In this document: one piece after another, positions 1 through 9,014 of the stretch
Layout: every line of letters starts with the position of its first letter
Numbering within the stretch: the first letter of the stretch is position 1
Source: Rummeliibacillus sp. POC4
GTDB lineage: Bacteria; Bacillota; Bacilli; Bacillales_A; Planococcaceae
Direction: 5' to 3'
NCBI RefSeq assembly: GCF_003576525.1
Contig: NZ_QWUA01000052.1
Span: 1-37,238, forward strand
Length of the DNA: 37,238 nt
Notes under the pieces: generated by a model
Seen by the model: only the letters and a program-made list of their open reading frames with translations
The model's database searches: none
What the model was told of the DNA's origin: nothing
Translations under genes and position numbers: made by a program

Positions 1-36
1 CCTATTTAAAGAGTATATCCTTTCATTTCTATAGTT

Positions 37-1269
37 CTAAACAGGAATCGTGATGGTAAATGTAGTACCTTTTCCTTTTGAACTTTCAACATTTACTTGC
101 CCGCCAACATTGTGAATGGCATTATAAACGATGACCATCCCAAGGCCCGTTCCATCATTTTTAGTTGAATAATATGGCTTTGCAATCGACAAAATTTCTT
201 GTTCATCCATTCCTATACCTGAATCAGTGATTTTAATGATTATATTGTTTTTATGTTCTAATACTTTTATGCATAATATTCCGCCGCTATCTTTCATCGC
301 CTCAATCCCGTTTTTAAAGAGGTTTATAAAGCATTGACGCATTAGTGTTGTGTTTAATTTTCTATGTAATGAGTTGTGAAAACTTATTTTCATTTGAACA
401 TGATGCATATTCGCATAAGGAATCAATATATTCTTGGCATATTTTATATCTTCGATTAGATTTGTTTCTTCTAACAGGTCATCTTGAGGTTTTGAAAAAG
501 TAAGAAAATCACTTACAATTTTCTCAGCTCGTTGCAATTCTTGTAATGAGTAGTCAATATAGCCCTTGTCATTTTCTGAAATTGAATTCGAATTACTTAA
601 TAATTGTAAAAATCCAGAAGTAGTCGTTAAAGGATTTCGAATTTCATGAGCTACACTTGCTGATAATTCACTAATTACATGGAATTTCTCAGATTGAGCA
701 ATCTTTTCACGTGTTCTTAAATTCTGTAAGATGCGCTCTATTAAGCTGAAAATTATAAATGACATGATAAAGTATGTACTTGTTAAGTTAATGGCCAACA
801 TCCAGAACTCTTTATTATCTGGAACCTGAAACTGAAGAGTAAATAGGTAGAATAATACATTCAATAAAGCCAACACTGACCCAAAAATAATACGAGGCTT
901 TACGTTTAATTGTTTAAACTTCCGATGACACAAAGATACGACTATTAAAACCAATGTCGAATATAAAAATGATTGTATAATCCCTTCCCCACCGATTAAC
1001 GTTCGACATATATTAAGAACTATGTATAAGAACAATATATTTTTAAAACCAAGATATAATCCAACTAATATAAATGGAATATATCGCAAATCGACTATAA
1101 AACCGCTATGCAAATGGATTGGGAATAACAGACACAATACCATTGTAACAGATGCTAGAAGAGTAAAAGTCAAACTATAGTTTTTTAGATTTCGATAATC
1201 ACAAAAGACAAAATAGACCACAAACGGGATCAATAAAAATAAAAAATTAATGAGAAATGTTGATAACAA
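37..1269 (-). CDS. Membrane sensor histidine kinase, KinB / 5TM-LYT type
   Basis: Autophosphorylating sensor kinase of the cytoplasmic membrane. The first ~185 residues form about five or six hydrophobic helices of the 5TM-5TMR_LYT type. The dimerisation H-box follows (AHEIRNPL, phospho-acceptor near His208). An N-box (KNGIEAMKDSGG), G1 (DSGIGM) and G2 (GTGLGM) make a complete HATPase domain at the C-terminus. I chose TTG at 1269 because an AAGGA box precedes it and the first membrane helix begins at once. TTG 1290 and GTG 1287 are possible but lack a good site. The product is 410 aa. No response regulator is adjacent, which fits orphan sporulation-type kinases feeding a phosphorelay, but that role is inference. 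The gene is divergent from the membrane protein at 1495. Confidence 0.88.
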   Translation of the reverse strand: MLSTFLINFLFLLIPFVVYFVFCDYRNLKNYSLTFTLLASVTMVLCLLFPIHLHSGFIVDLRYIPFILVGLYLGFKNILFLYIVLNICRTLIGGEGIIQSFLYSTLVLIVVSLCHRKFKQLNVKPRIIFGSVLALLNVLFYLFTLQFQVPDNKEFWMLAINLTSTYFIMSFIIFSLIERILQNLRTREKIAQSEKFHVISELSASVAHEIRNPLTTTSGFLQLLSNSNSISENDKGYIDYSLQELQRAEKIVSDFLTFSKPQDDLLEETNLIEDIKYAKNILIPYANMHHVQMKISFHNSLHRKLNTTLMRQCFINLFKNGIEAMKDSGGILCIKVLEHKNNIIIKITDSGIGMDEQEILSIAKPYYSTKNDGTGLGMVIVYNAIHNVGGQVNVESSKGKGTTFTITIPV

Positions 1270-1494
1270 AATAGTACTTCCTTCCACCAAAATTTGGGGT
1301 CGCCTCTATTATTTCATAAGTTTCCAAATAATGATAGACTAATGGTATTAATACATTAATTTAAAATATTTTATATTATCGTTATTTTTATGAACTTACG
1401 TAATTTTTCGTTTATATCGGTAGCTATTCATTTACACATTAGTAAACGTTCCAATAATTCCGTATTTAAATTTCAAGATAATAGGAGGGCTTTT

Positions 1495-2526
1495 GTGGTT
1501 ATTAAATCAAAAAGTGTATTTTGGTTACTATTAGGTTTACTTGTTATTACTTCAAATCTTGCATTATATCGTACATCTTATGGTACTTCTATCTTGCCAG
1601 AAGATACAAATAGTGTTGTTCTCGGTTCACTACTTGATTTATGTATTATTGCTCCGCTTACTATTTTACTTTATCAAAAAAGGTTTACATTAAAGAATAG
1701 CATTTTATTTTTATCCGCTGGATGTATTTTGGCTCGTTTTGTTATACCGATAGAACATTTACAACCTTTCGTTGCGATTACTTGGATTGGGTTTGCAGTA
1801 GAAGCAGCTCTCCTGATTCTTGAAATTTCTATATTAGTTTCTTTAGTCATTTTCATGCCAAAAATAATTCGTACAACAAAGCAAAGTAAAATCCCAACAA
1901 TATTTGCATTTCCAAAAGCCGTTGACCATCATGTAAAATCATATAAATTAGTGCATATTATTTGTTCTGAAGGATTAATGATCTATTATTCCCTTTTTAG
2001 TTGGAGAAAAAAGCCTAGCGATGGATTAACAATTTACAAAAACTCTAGTTATATCGCCTTTCAAATAATGATTATTCACGCTATTTTTATTGAAACTATA
2101 GGTATACATTGGTGGCTACATGATAAATCTATCATCTTATCGATACTGTTGCTTATTTTCAATGTCTACTCCGTTCTTTTCTTTATAGGTGATTTGCAAG
2201 CAATGCGGTTAAATCCTATTACTTTTAGCGAAAAAACATTATTCATCTCTTCAGGTCTTATGAAACGTATTGAAATCCCATACGATTTAATAAGTGACAT
2301 TATAATAGATAAAGATTCTTTGATGAAAAAATCATCAAGAGATACATTAGAATTCGTCCTGCAGGATTTTGAAAAAGTATATCCGAATATACGTATTACT
2401 TTAAAAGAACCAATAAACGCAATATTCTATTTGGGTATTCAAAAGAAATATTCTGCCGTATCCATTCGAGTTGATGAACTCGATAAGTTCATCTACGAAC
2501 TAAGTTCTAAATTGGATAAAATATAA
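1495..2526 (+). CDS. Polytopic membrane protein of unknown function
   Basis: I do not recognise a family with certainty. The 343-aa product has about six hydrophobic helices between residues ~5 and ~235. A soluble C-terminal ~100 residues of mixed strand and helix follows (from LNPITFSEKTLFISSG to the end), resembling a bacterial PH-like fold; that resemblance is a guess. The frame is open from an ATG at 1390, but that ATG has no ribosome-binding site. An AGGAGGG at 1483-1489 sits five bases before a GTG at 1495, so GTG 1495 is the likely start and the upstream 35 codons are probably untranslated. A perfect 10-bp terminator hairpin follows the stop. Confidence 0.7.
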   Translation: MVIKSKSVFWLLLGLLVITSNLALYRTSYGTSILPEDTNSVVLGSLLDLCIIAPLTILLYQKRFTLKNSILFLSAGCILARFVIPIEHLQPFVAITWIGFAVEAALLILEISILVSLVIFMPKIIRTTKQSKIPTIFAFPKAVDHHVKSYKLVHIICSEGLMIYYSLFSWRKKPSDGLTIYKNSSYIAFQIMIIHAIFIETIGIHWWLHDKSIILSILLLIFNVYSVLFFIGDLQAMRLNPITFSEKTLFISSGLMKRIEIPYDLISDIIIDKDSLMKKSSRDTLEFVLQDFEKVYPNIRITLKEPINAIFYLGIQKKYSAVSIRVDELDKFIYELSSKLDKI

Positions 2527-2530
2527 AATA

Positions 2531-2566
2531 AGGTGCCGCTATACTTTGGTAGCGGCACCTTTTTAT
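2531..2566 (+). terminator. Rho-independent terminator
   Basis: Perfect 10-bp stem AGGTGCCGCT / AGCGGCACCT around a 10-base loop, followed by a T-run. It ends the gene at 1495-2526 and, read from the other strand, may also serve the convergent acetyltransferase gene. Confidence 0.93.
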
Positions 2567-2584
2567 AAGAATAGTCAATGCTTA

Positions 2585-3157
2585 CTATAACATGTGTTTC
2601 AAGCGTTTTTTTACTTCTAACCATTCTTCATTCGTTACACTATACATCACAGTATCTCTAACTGTCCCATCTTTTCTTATCATATGATTTCTTAATATTC
2701 CTTCTCTTTTTGCACCAATTCGTTCAATTGCTTTTTGGGACCGAGTATTTTCATGATCTGTTTTAATTTGGACCCGATTTAAATGTAAGATTTCAAAGCA
2801 ATATTGCAATAGCAGATATTTACAATTTGTATTTATGGCTGTTCGCCAATATGCGGGTGTCAACCAAGTTGAACCAATTTCTAGTCGATTATGTCTTTCA
2901 TTAATATCCATAAATCTTGTTGATCCAATAATTTCGTTACTGACAGGATCAATAATAACAAACGAAAATTCAATTCCCTTTTCTTTATTCTTTAATGCAG
3001 TCGATACATATTTTTTCACATCTTCAAGCGTTTCTAACGTTACTGATAAGTATGACCAGATTTCCGGGAAAGTGGCTACTTTTAAAATTCCATTAATATC
3101 ACTTTTCTCCATCGGTTTTAAAATCACTTGTTCATTATGTAATTCAGTAAATTTCAT
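2585..3157 (-). CDS. GNAT-family N-acetyltransferase (RimJ/RimL-like)
   Basis: Acetyl-CoA-dependent N-acetyltransferase of the RimJ/RimL/YdaF type, cytoplasmic, 190 aa. The order of conserved parts fits Acetyltransf_3: an N-terminal LKPMEKSDINGI strand-helix, the central IIGSTRFMDI and LEIGSTWLTPAYW strands, the CoA-binding helix region, and NTRSQKAIERIGAKREGILRNHM near the C-terminus. Similar enzymes acetylate ribosomal protein N-termini or detoxify small molecules; the substrate cannot be read here. The start is ATG 3157, nine bases after AAGGAG. A TTG at 3166 directly abuts that site and is rejected. The gene upstream (3256-4524) is on the same strand 98 bases away, so co-transcription is possible. 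Confidence 0.88.
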   Translation of the reverse strand: MKFTELHNEQVILKPMEKSDINGILKVATFPEIWSYLSVTLETLEDVKKYVSTALKNKEKGIEFSFVIIDPVSNEIIGSTRFMDINERHNRLEIGSTWLTPAYWRTAINTNCKYLLLQYCFEILHLNRVQIKTDHENTRSQKAIERIGAKREGILRNHMIRKDGTVRDTVMYSVTNEEWLEVKKRLKHML

Positions 3158-3255
3158 ATTTCTCAACTCCTTCCTTCTAATCTATTCTGTTTTTGGTATA
3201 AATAACATAACCAAATCTAACAAAATAGACCATACCAGAAGCTCCATTCACTTTA

Positions 3256-4524
3256 TCACAAATTATTTAACTCAATTATTTCACCAATAGAGGCATTGAT
3301 ACCATAGGCACAATCTAATTTGCCACATAGAATATATTGTTTTTGCTCGTGATCATAGACAAAAGTAGGCTTTAGTTCAAAATAATCCTTTAACTTTTCG
3401 TAAGCATCTTCTTCTGATATGACAATTCTCTCAGGCAATCGATATAAGTCAAAGGTTTCCAACATGAATTTATTGTCAAGATAATTAAGTACTTCTAATG
3501 TTACTCTATCAATAATTAGCAATAGCTTTCTTTGCAAGACGCAGCTTTTCTTCTCACTTCCCGCAAGAATTGCATGAATATATCCTTTATCCCGACAAAG
3601 TTCTGATAATTTCCAGTTTCCAGAATCGAATGGATATTGTTGACGTAAAAAATTTGTTACAGCGATTTCACATTTTTCTCTTTCTTGCTCACTAATTGGG
3701 ATTAAATCTGGATGTGACTCACCAGAAAAAGCTAACTCCTCCGGTATTTCTTCAATTATTGCAATTTCTTTTCTCTCAAATTGATCTGAAAGTCTCGATT
3801 CCCAAGTAATTATTTTATCTATCTTCAAATGTTCCTTTCCTATTAAAGATACTTCATAAGGAATTGTTGAAAGATCATTTTTTATATAAATTTCCTCGAC
3901 AGCGTATATCTCAATTAACTTTTTATAAATAGCGGATGGATAATCGATTAATTTCAATTGAGCTCTTTTTAGTTCATCTATTTTCTCCAACGAAAGCGTA
4001 TAATCTTCCTTCACTTGTAAATCTAAGTTAGGAAAATGTCCATTAACAGAGAAAAATATAATTCTTCCATCATAATCATACTTTAGTTCAATATCTCCAA
4101 ATGGTGATACTTCCTGTCCATTAAGGCAAGATTTAAAATATAAACGTCCCTTTTCCACCTCTACTAGATGGAACTGTTTGTTAAAAGTAAGATTTGTTTG
4201 CTCTTCTACCCAATGAATAATTTCTCTAGTATCTAAACCTGAAAAAGTATACTGATTTGAATAGGATTTCCCTCCAACGAAAATGGCACTTTTTGTCTGA
4301 TAACTATTTATATCTATTTCTATTACTGCTGCTCCCTCTGGATTTAGTCCTTCCTCAAGTAACTCGTCATCAATGAAATCTGGAAACCATTCCATGCAAA
4401 GTGTATAATACGTATTTTTGAAAAGATCAATCGTTCTGGAAAAACTATAATGATGCAAATTATATTGCTCCAATCCAAATTTCTCTCTTGTAAAATCAAT
4501 TAATACGCTTAGCCTCGGCCCCAT
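3256..4524 (-). CDS. Uncharacterised protein, possible YcdB/YcdC-type PepSY-like repeats
   Basis: 422-aa soluble protein with no signal peptide or membrane segment; function unknown. The C-terminal half carries what looks like repeated PepSY/YcdB-YcdC-type units. Examples are the segment ISEQEREKCEIAVTNFLRQ followed by beta strands, and a later ISEEDAYEKLKDYFELKPTF followed by YDHEQKQYILCGKLDC. The N-terminal half (YNLHHYSFSRTIDLF, then EIDINSYQTKSAIFVGG) resembles none I can name. The family assignment is tentative. ATG 4524 is supported by GAAGGAG five to eight bases upstream. It has its own 5' region, and no clear terminator lies between it and the acetyltransferase gene. Confidence 0.65.
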   Translation of the reverse strand: MGPRLSVLIDFTREKFGLEQYNLHHYSFSRTIDLFKNTYYTLCMEWFPDFIDDELLEEGLNPEGAAVIEIDINSYQTKSAIFVGGKSYSNQYTFSGLDTREIIHWVEEQTNLTFNKQFHLVEVEKGRLYFKSCLNGQEVSPFGDIELKYDYDGRIIFFSVNGHFPNLDLQVKEDYTLSLEKIDELKRAQLKLIDYPSAIYKKLIEIYAVEEIYIKNDLSTIPYEVSLIGKEHLKIDKIITWESRLSDQFERKEIAIIEEIPEELAFSGESHPDLIPISEQEREKCEIAVTNFLRQQYPFDSGNWKLSELCRDKGYIHAILAGSEKKSCVLQRKLLLIIDRVTLEVLNYLDNKFMLETFDLYRLPERIVISEEDAYEKLKDYFELKPTFVYDHEQKQYILCGKLDCAYGINASIGEIIELNNL

Positions 4525-5028
4525 AAAATCTCTCCTTCTCGATAATTGATGAAAAATTCTGTTTTATGTAATTTTAACTCAAATAATCTATTATTAATAC
4601 GAAAAAACCTTAAAAAGGTTTCTAAAATATTCAAATTTAATATAATTATTTACAAAATTCGCATTATTCTATTTTACAATGATCAAGTGGTGTATAAAAT
4701 GAGAAATTCTTCTTAATCGGGCTAACTCGTTATCTTGTCACTTGTTTTTACGAAATTTTAAAGAAAAAGAAAGAATTTTTATGGGAAAATTCGATTGATA
4801 TTGCGGAATATAAGAAATATGAAATAAAGTATGAATATTCCTGTAGAGTTAGCCCTTCTAAAAGTTAATTTAGAATAAGAAAAAAAGGACTACTTTTTAA
4901 AAGATAGCCCTTTCTATATAGAAAAAAATCCCTATAATCATTTGTTTTCTTTATTTCGAATTTGCCTCCATATAATATAGTTTGCAAATTTCTTTTTAGT
5001 TGAGCATTTATAGAACAATCCAATGACA
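4525..5028. other. Intergenic stretch with inverted repeat and orphan reading frame
   Basis: No supported gene. A perfect 10-bp inverted repeat, GGGCTAACTC (4719-4728) and GAGTTAGCCC (4846-4855), brackets ~117 bases. A stop-free plus-strand frame of ~56 codons (about 4698-4868) runs through it. It ends in YSCRVSPSKS and has no start codon with a binding site, so it looks like the tail of a lost gene or a small mobile remnant. The minus-strand terminator at 4881-4913 and a perfect 14-bp palindrome TTTCTATATAGAAA (4911-4924) follow. The stretch is very AT-rich. Confidence 0.4.
4881..4913 (-). terminator. Rho-independent terminator of the gene at 5029-5775
   Basis: Read on the minus strand, AAAGGGCTA and TAGTCCTTT form a 9-bp stem with one mismatch around a 12-base loop, followed directly by a run of T. 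It lies ~115 bases past the stop of the 248-aa protein gene. Confidence 0.6.
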
Positions 5029-5775
5029 TTAATATTTTTCAACTTTTCCAATCATATTCTTTTCTTTATCTAGGATTATAATCTCGTAATTAAAGTTACC
5101 AATTTGCTTTTGCGTTTTTTCTTCAGCAAAATAATCCTGTAATTCATTTTCAATTTTTTTCACAATAATTTTTGTATCTTTATCTTTTTCTAATCCTGTA
5201 CGGATGGTTATATTCACAAGATCTTTTCCCTCTTTGAAACTTATTCCTTTCATCTTGTAAGTAGACTTTCCTGCCATTGAATTATAAATATTTGAAACAA
5301 TAATTGGCCAGTTTGTTTGCAAAACCTTTCCTTCCACTTTTACTTCACCTGTCATTTTAGTCTCTTTAGTGGGGTTTGGTTTATGATAAGGTGTAATTTC
5401 CAACTTATAATCATCGATATTCTCTTTTTTCAAAAGTTTTTTTATTTTAGGTATTAGTATAGATTTCTGTTCATCAAATCTTTTGCCATTTGACATAAGT
5501 CCAATGTTAATAGTAAAAGGATTCGTGCTTATTCCAACGTTTTGAAAGTCAATCTTCTCCACTTCAAGCAGTTTGCTAATTTTTCTATCAATATAAGAAT
5601 TTTGTTCATTACTTATATTCATAGGAAGCAATTTTTGCATAAAATCAGTAGCAGTTGATGAATACAAAGGTAATGTGCTAACAATAATACAACCTATCAA
5701 AATCATCAAAATATATGTAAAAATCATTGTGCCAAATTCATCATACCAACTGGACACGAGTTGATTAGTATTCAT
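5029..5775 (-). CDS. Membrane-anchored protein of unknown function (DUF4030-like?)
   Basis: 248 aa with one N-terminal transmembrane helix (residues ~17-38) and a large charged outer domain. The remainder alternates strands and helices, with two similar halves. One is NPFTINIGLMSNGKRFDEQKS followed by KIKKLLKKENIDDYKLEI. The other is KDLVNITIRTGLEKDKDTK followed by KKIENELQDYF. This recalls the DUF4030 family of Bacillus membrane proteins, but I am not certain. ATG 5775 follows AAGGAGTTGGGATA, a strong binding site. It is divergent from the MocR-type regulator at 5955. No partner gene suggests a role. Confidence 0.65.
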   Translation of the reverse strand: MNTNQLVSSWYDEFGTMIFTYILMILIGCIIVSTLPLYSSTATDFMQKLLPMNISNEQNSYIDRKISKLLEVEKIDFQNVGISTNPFTINIGLMSNGKRFDEQKSILIPKIKKLLKKENIDDYKLEITPYHKPNPTKETKMTGEVKVEGKVLQTNWPIIVSNIYNSMAGKSTYKMKGISFKEGKDLVNITIRTGLEKDKDTKIIVKKIENELQDYFAEEKTQKQIGNFNYEIIILDKEKNMIGKVEKY

Positions 5776-5954
5776 TATCCCAACTCCTTTTATGTATCTA
5801 TATATTAGACGAATATTTTGAAAATTGGTCGCAACTTAGTGTCACTATTCTTCTTTTTTATGAAAATCCCTTTCTAACAGACATCAACTCTTTCTATAGT
5901 AATCTTTGGTATGATTATGTTAGATTCTTTTATTCATAATAGAGGTGAATACTT

Positions 5955-7319
5955 ATGGAAGTTAATATTAATCTAAACAATGACTCCCCTAAATACGTTC
6001 AAATTTACGAGCAACTGAAAAACACCATTGTGACAAAGAAACTTCCTGCTCATAGTAAATTACCTTCAAAGCGGCATTTAGCTGAAAATTTAAGCGTTAG
6101 CGTTCATACTGTTAAGGAAGCGTATGAACAATTAGATGCAGAAGGTTTTATCTATAGTAAAGAAAGATCTGGTTATTTTGTATCACCATTTGAATTTGAA
6201 TGGCAACAAATTAAAGAAACGAAAGCCACTCAACCAGTTACAGAAACATCACCTGTTAAAACGGATATTGATTTTCATAATGGTCATGTCGATGCCTCTT
6301 CTTTCCCTTTCACATCATGGCGGAAATTATTTAAAAAGTATTTGCAACCAGAAAATTTAGTGAATTCTCCATGGCAAGGCGAACCCACTCTTCGTTTTGA
6401 GATTGCTCAGTATGTCCAACGTTCAAGAGGAGTACAGTGTGATTCTTCGCAAGTGTTTATCTTTGGAGGTACACAACATCAACTTCAAGCGTTATGTCTT
6501 TTTTTTGGACCTACTAGTATTGCTGGCATCGAAGAACCTGGTTTTAAAAGAGCTCGCGCTATTTTCCAACAATATTGTTATCATACATATCATATTGCTG
6601 TTGATAAAAATGGGGTAACTGTGCCTACACAAAAAATAGACTTTTTGTATACAACCCCTGCTCATCAATTTCCATTAGGAATGGTAATGTCAGCTGATCG
6701 TAGAGCTGCATTATTACATTGGGCACAAAAGAATAATACTTATATTATCGAAGACGATTATGATTCGGAATATCGCTTTAAAGGACAACCATTCCCATCT
6801 TTAGCAAAAATGGATCAACTGCAACAAGTCATTTATTCCGGTACATTCTCAAAAACACTTATACCATCCATTCGCATTAGCTATTTAATATTGCCATCAT
6901 CATTAGTCGAAGCATTTACTAATTTTTATAAAGATCAAAAATCAGTTGTTTCTAAAATAGACCAACTCATTTTAGCAGACTTCATTACCCAAGGGCTTTT
7001 TGACAAACATTTAGCAAAAATGAGAACACTATATCGAAAAAAGCAAATTGCATTAATAACAGCTATCAAGACTCATTTACCAAGCACATTTCAAATTATT
7101 GGTGAAAAATCAGGACTGCACATCGTTTTAAAACTGCCCAACACTTTAAGTGAAAAAGAAGCAATTCAAAAGGCTTTGGGCATAGGAGTATGCGTTTATC
7201 CTAGTTCAACTTCATACTATAAACCTTCAGCTCAGCAAATGATTATATTAGGATACGGAGGGCTATCATTTGAACAAATCGAGGAAGGAATACTTAGATT
7301 AAAAAAAGTGTGGGATTAG
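5955..7319 (+). CDS. MocR/GabR-type regulator: GntR helix-turn-helix fused to an aminotransferase-like domain
   Basis: PLP-binding transcription factor, 454 aa, the usual length for the MocR/PdxR/GabR family. Residues ~10-75 are a GntR winged helix (KYVQIYEQLKNTI, LPSKRHLAENLSVSVHTV). After a variable linker, a class I aminotransferase fold runs from ~105 to the end. The PLP-anchoring lysine is K300 in SGTFSKTL, and the aspartate motif is IEDDYDSEYR. Such proteins use PLP plus an amino compound as effector. ATG 5955 is preceded by AGAGGTGA. The gene converges on the MFS exporter at 7405, which is a plausible but unproven target. Confidence 0.9.
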   Translation: MEVNINLNNDSPKYVQIYEQLKNTIVTKKLPAHSKLPSKRHLAENLSVSVHTVKEAYEQLDAEGFIYSKERSGYFVSPFEFEWQQIKETKATQPVTETSPVKTDIDFHNGHVDASSFPFTSWRKLFKKYLQPENLVNSPWQGEPTLRFEIAQYVQRSRGVQCDSSQVFIFGGTQHQLQALCLFFGPTSIAGIEEPGFKRARAIFQQYCYHTYHIAVDKNGVTVPTQKIDFLYTTPAHQFPLGMVMSADRRAALLHWAQKNNTYIIEDDYDSEYRFKGQPFPSLAKMDQLQQVIYSGTFSKTLIPSIRISYLILPSSLVEAFTNFYKDQKSVVSKIDQLILADFITQGLFDKHLAKMRTLYRKKQIALITAIKTHLPSTFQIIGEKSGLHIVLKLPNTLSEKEAIQKALGIGVCVYPSSTSYYKPSAQQMIILGYGGLSFEQIEEGILRLKKVWD

Positions 7320-7367
7320 CAATCGTCTAACCAAATCTGTACTTTTTATACACTCACAACCAACTAT

Positions 7368-7399
7368 AAAAGGAGCTATCCAATTGGATAACTCCTTTT
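7368..7399. terminator. Bidirectional terminator between regulator and MFS genes
   Basis: 14-bp stem AAAAGGAGCTATCC / GGATAACTCCTTTT with one mismatch and an AATT loop, placed between two convergent genes. T-rich ends on both strands fit termination in either direction. Confidence 0.85.
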
Positions 7400-7404
7400 A
7401 CTAT

Positions 7405-8592
7405 TTAAACTTTAATAGCATCTCTTTTCAAAAACGCTAATCGATAGAATACAAGGCTTAGTAAGAAAACTATTGCCATCACAATGTATAGCTGAGATTC
7501 AAAATGAACTAGTAGCCATCCTCCAAATACTGGTCCCATAAAACCACCTAAGTTTTTAAACTGTGAAGCTCCTAAATAGGTTGCTTTTTGTGTAGCAGGA
7601 GCAATTTCTTCTATTAAAGCATTCATCATTGGAAAAGCGAAGATTTCACCAATTGTAAATATTATCATTCCAACGACAAATACCCAAGTTGTAGTCGCAA
7701 CATTAAAGATAAGGAAACCAGCTGCGAAAAATAAGATACCAATAACCAAACTTTTCATAATAGAAATCCGTTCTGTATATATGCCAATTGGTAATTGTAA
7801 TGCTAATACGACAATCGCATTAAGTGTGATTAGTAAAGAATAGAGTTTAACACCATTCTCAATATTTAAATTTATGTACTGTGGTAAAGTCGAGTCGAAT
7901 TGTGAGTATCCAAGACTAACTAAAATTCCACCTGCAAGTAAATATAATAGTTTTCGATCACCTAATACAACTTTAAGCATTTGAATAATTGTTTGTTTTT
8001 CTGTAGTACTCTTAGGTGTCACTTCATACTTTTTAAAGACAAAAATTAAAAATAACCCGTAAATTGTATACATTGAACCTGTGATTAAAAAAGGAACTTT
8101 TGCACTGGATAGGCTAGAAATCCATACACCACATAATGGTCCGATCACGGCTGCAATGTTAATCGCTGTATAGCGAAATGAAAATAACCGTCTTCTCTTT
8201 TTTTCCTCTGTAAAATCAATCATTAATGCTTGTGAGGCAGGTTCAAAAAAGGAACGACATAAACCATTGATTGCATTCAACAAAATAAAAAAAGAAACAA
8301 CTCTAACAGTTGCAAAACCTATAAATACTGCACTCCATATAAAAATGGTTGTCAGCATGATAAATTTTCTTCCAAACTTATCTGTCAAATAACCACCTAT
8401 AAAACCACCAAATGTTGCACATAGTTGAGCAATTCCTAATGTAATTCCAATCATTAGCGGAGAAGCATGTAGTTCACTTTGAAGATAAATAGCTAAAAAA
8501 GGAATAGTCATAAAACTAGCAATACGAGTAAAAATCGTACCATTTAATATAATCCATACAATCGGATGAAAAAAGGACATAAATTGCATCAT
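7405..8592 (-). CDS. MFS transporter, drug-efflux type
   Basis: Twelve-helix major facilitator superfamily protein, 395 aa, probably a proton-coupled exporter. The loop between helices 2 and 3 carries the family signature GGYLTDKFGRKFIM. An antiporter-like stretch IGPLCGVWISS follows in helix 5. Relatives include YttB/MdtH-like multidrug transporters; the substrate is unknown. I chose ATG 8592, which follows AAGGAG by five bases, rather than the upstream ATG at 8616, which lies before that site. The gene is convergent with the MocR-type regulator and shares its terminator. Confidence 0.85.
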   Translation of the reverse strand: MMQFMSFFHPIVWIILNGTIFTRIASFMTIPFLAIYLQSELHASPLMIGITLGIAQLCATFGGFIGGYLTDKFGRKFIMLTTIFIWSAVFIGFATVRVVSFFILLNAINGLCRSFFEPASQALMIDFTEEKKRRRLFSFRYTAINIAAVIGPLCGVWISSLSSAKVPFLITGSMYTIYGLFLIFVFKKYEVTPKSTTEKQTIIQMLKVVLGDRKLLYLLAGGILVSLGYSQFDSTLPQYINLNIENGVKLYSLLITLNAIVVLALQLPIGIYTERISIMKSLVIGILFFAAGFLIFNVATTTWVFVVGMIIFTIGEIFAFPMMNALIEEIAPATQKATYLGASQFKNLGGFMGPVFGGWLLVHFESQLYIVMAIVFLLSLVFYRLAFLKRDAIKV

Positions 8593-8670
8593 TCGAACTC
8601 CTTTTATATAATGCAATAACTTTATCTTACTATTTGCTAAATTACAATATAGACTTTCGAATGAAACATT

Positions 8671-8716
8671 AAAAAAAGTACATATAGTAGAGGATTAAAT
8701 CCTTTACTACGTGTAC
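8671..8716 (-). terminator. Strong terminator ending the pyrimidine-catabolism operon
   Basis: On the minus strand a hairpin with arms AGTAAAGGAT and ATCCTCTACT, extended by outer GTAC pairs, is followed by seven T. It lies ~30 bases after the 73-aa gene, and no comparable hairpin is seen between the upstream operon genes. Confidence 0.88.
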
Positions 8717-8747
8717 TGAAGAGAGGAAAATTTTAAATTGAAATAAC

Positions 8748-8969
8748 TCATATTAAGGTTTTATACACTTGCTCGAATACTTTAACCGATGCATATTTAC
8801 GCGCATCTGCAGAACCTATATGAAGCTCTTTTGAATCATTACTTTCTTGATGATAAAATTCAATTTTTGCACCATCAAGATTTTCTGTAAAAGTTTTCAT
8901 ACAATATTTTTGAAGCAGTAAACGATCGATTTGATCAATTTCATCGATTGTTTGTAAGTATGCCGACAT
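8748..8969 (-). CDS. Small protein of unknown function, last gene of the pyrimidine operon
   Basis: 73-aa soluble, mildly acidic protein that I do not recognise. It begins MSAYLQTIDEIDQIDRLLLQ, an amphipathic helix, continues with a short strand region (GAKIEFYHQES) and ends in a second helix (SVKVFEQVYKTLI). ATG 8969 follows AAAAGGAGTG by seven bases. The GTG at 8978 overlaps that site and is rejected. It starts 45 bases after the permease stop and is followed at once by a strong terminator, so it is most likely co-transcribed with the permease and catabolic genes. There is no cysteine pair or metal motif. Its job cannot be inferred beyond this context. Confidence 0.72.
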   Translation of the reverse strand: MSAYLQTIDEIDQIDRLLLQKYCMKTFTENLDGAKIEFYHQESNDSKELHIGSADARKYASVKVFEQVYKTLI

Positions 8970-9014
8970 CAGAATCACTCCTTTTAGAATGCAAAACTAC
9001 AACTTGTTTTAAAA

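Noticed and set aside
1390-1494. Upstream ATG start for the membrane protein at 1495
   Set aside because: No binding site, whereas AGGAGGG sits ideally before the GTG at 1495.
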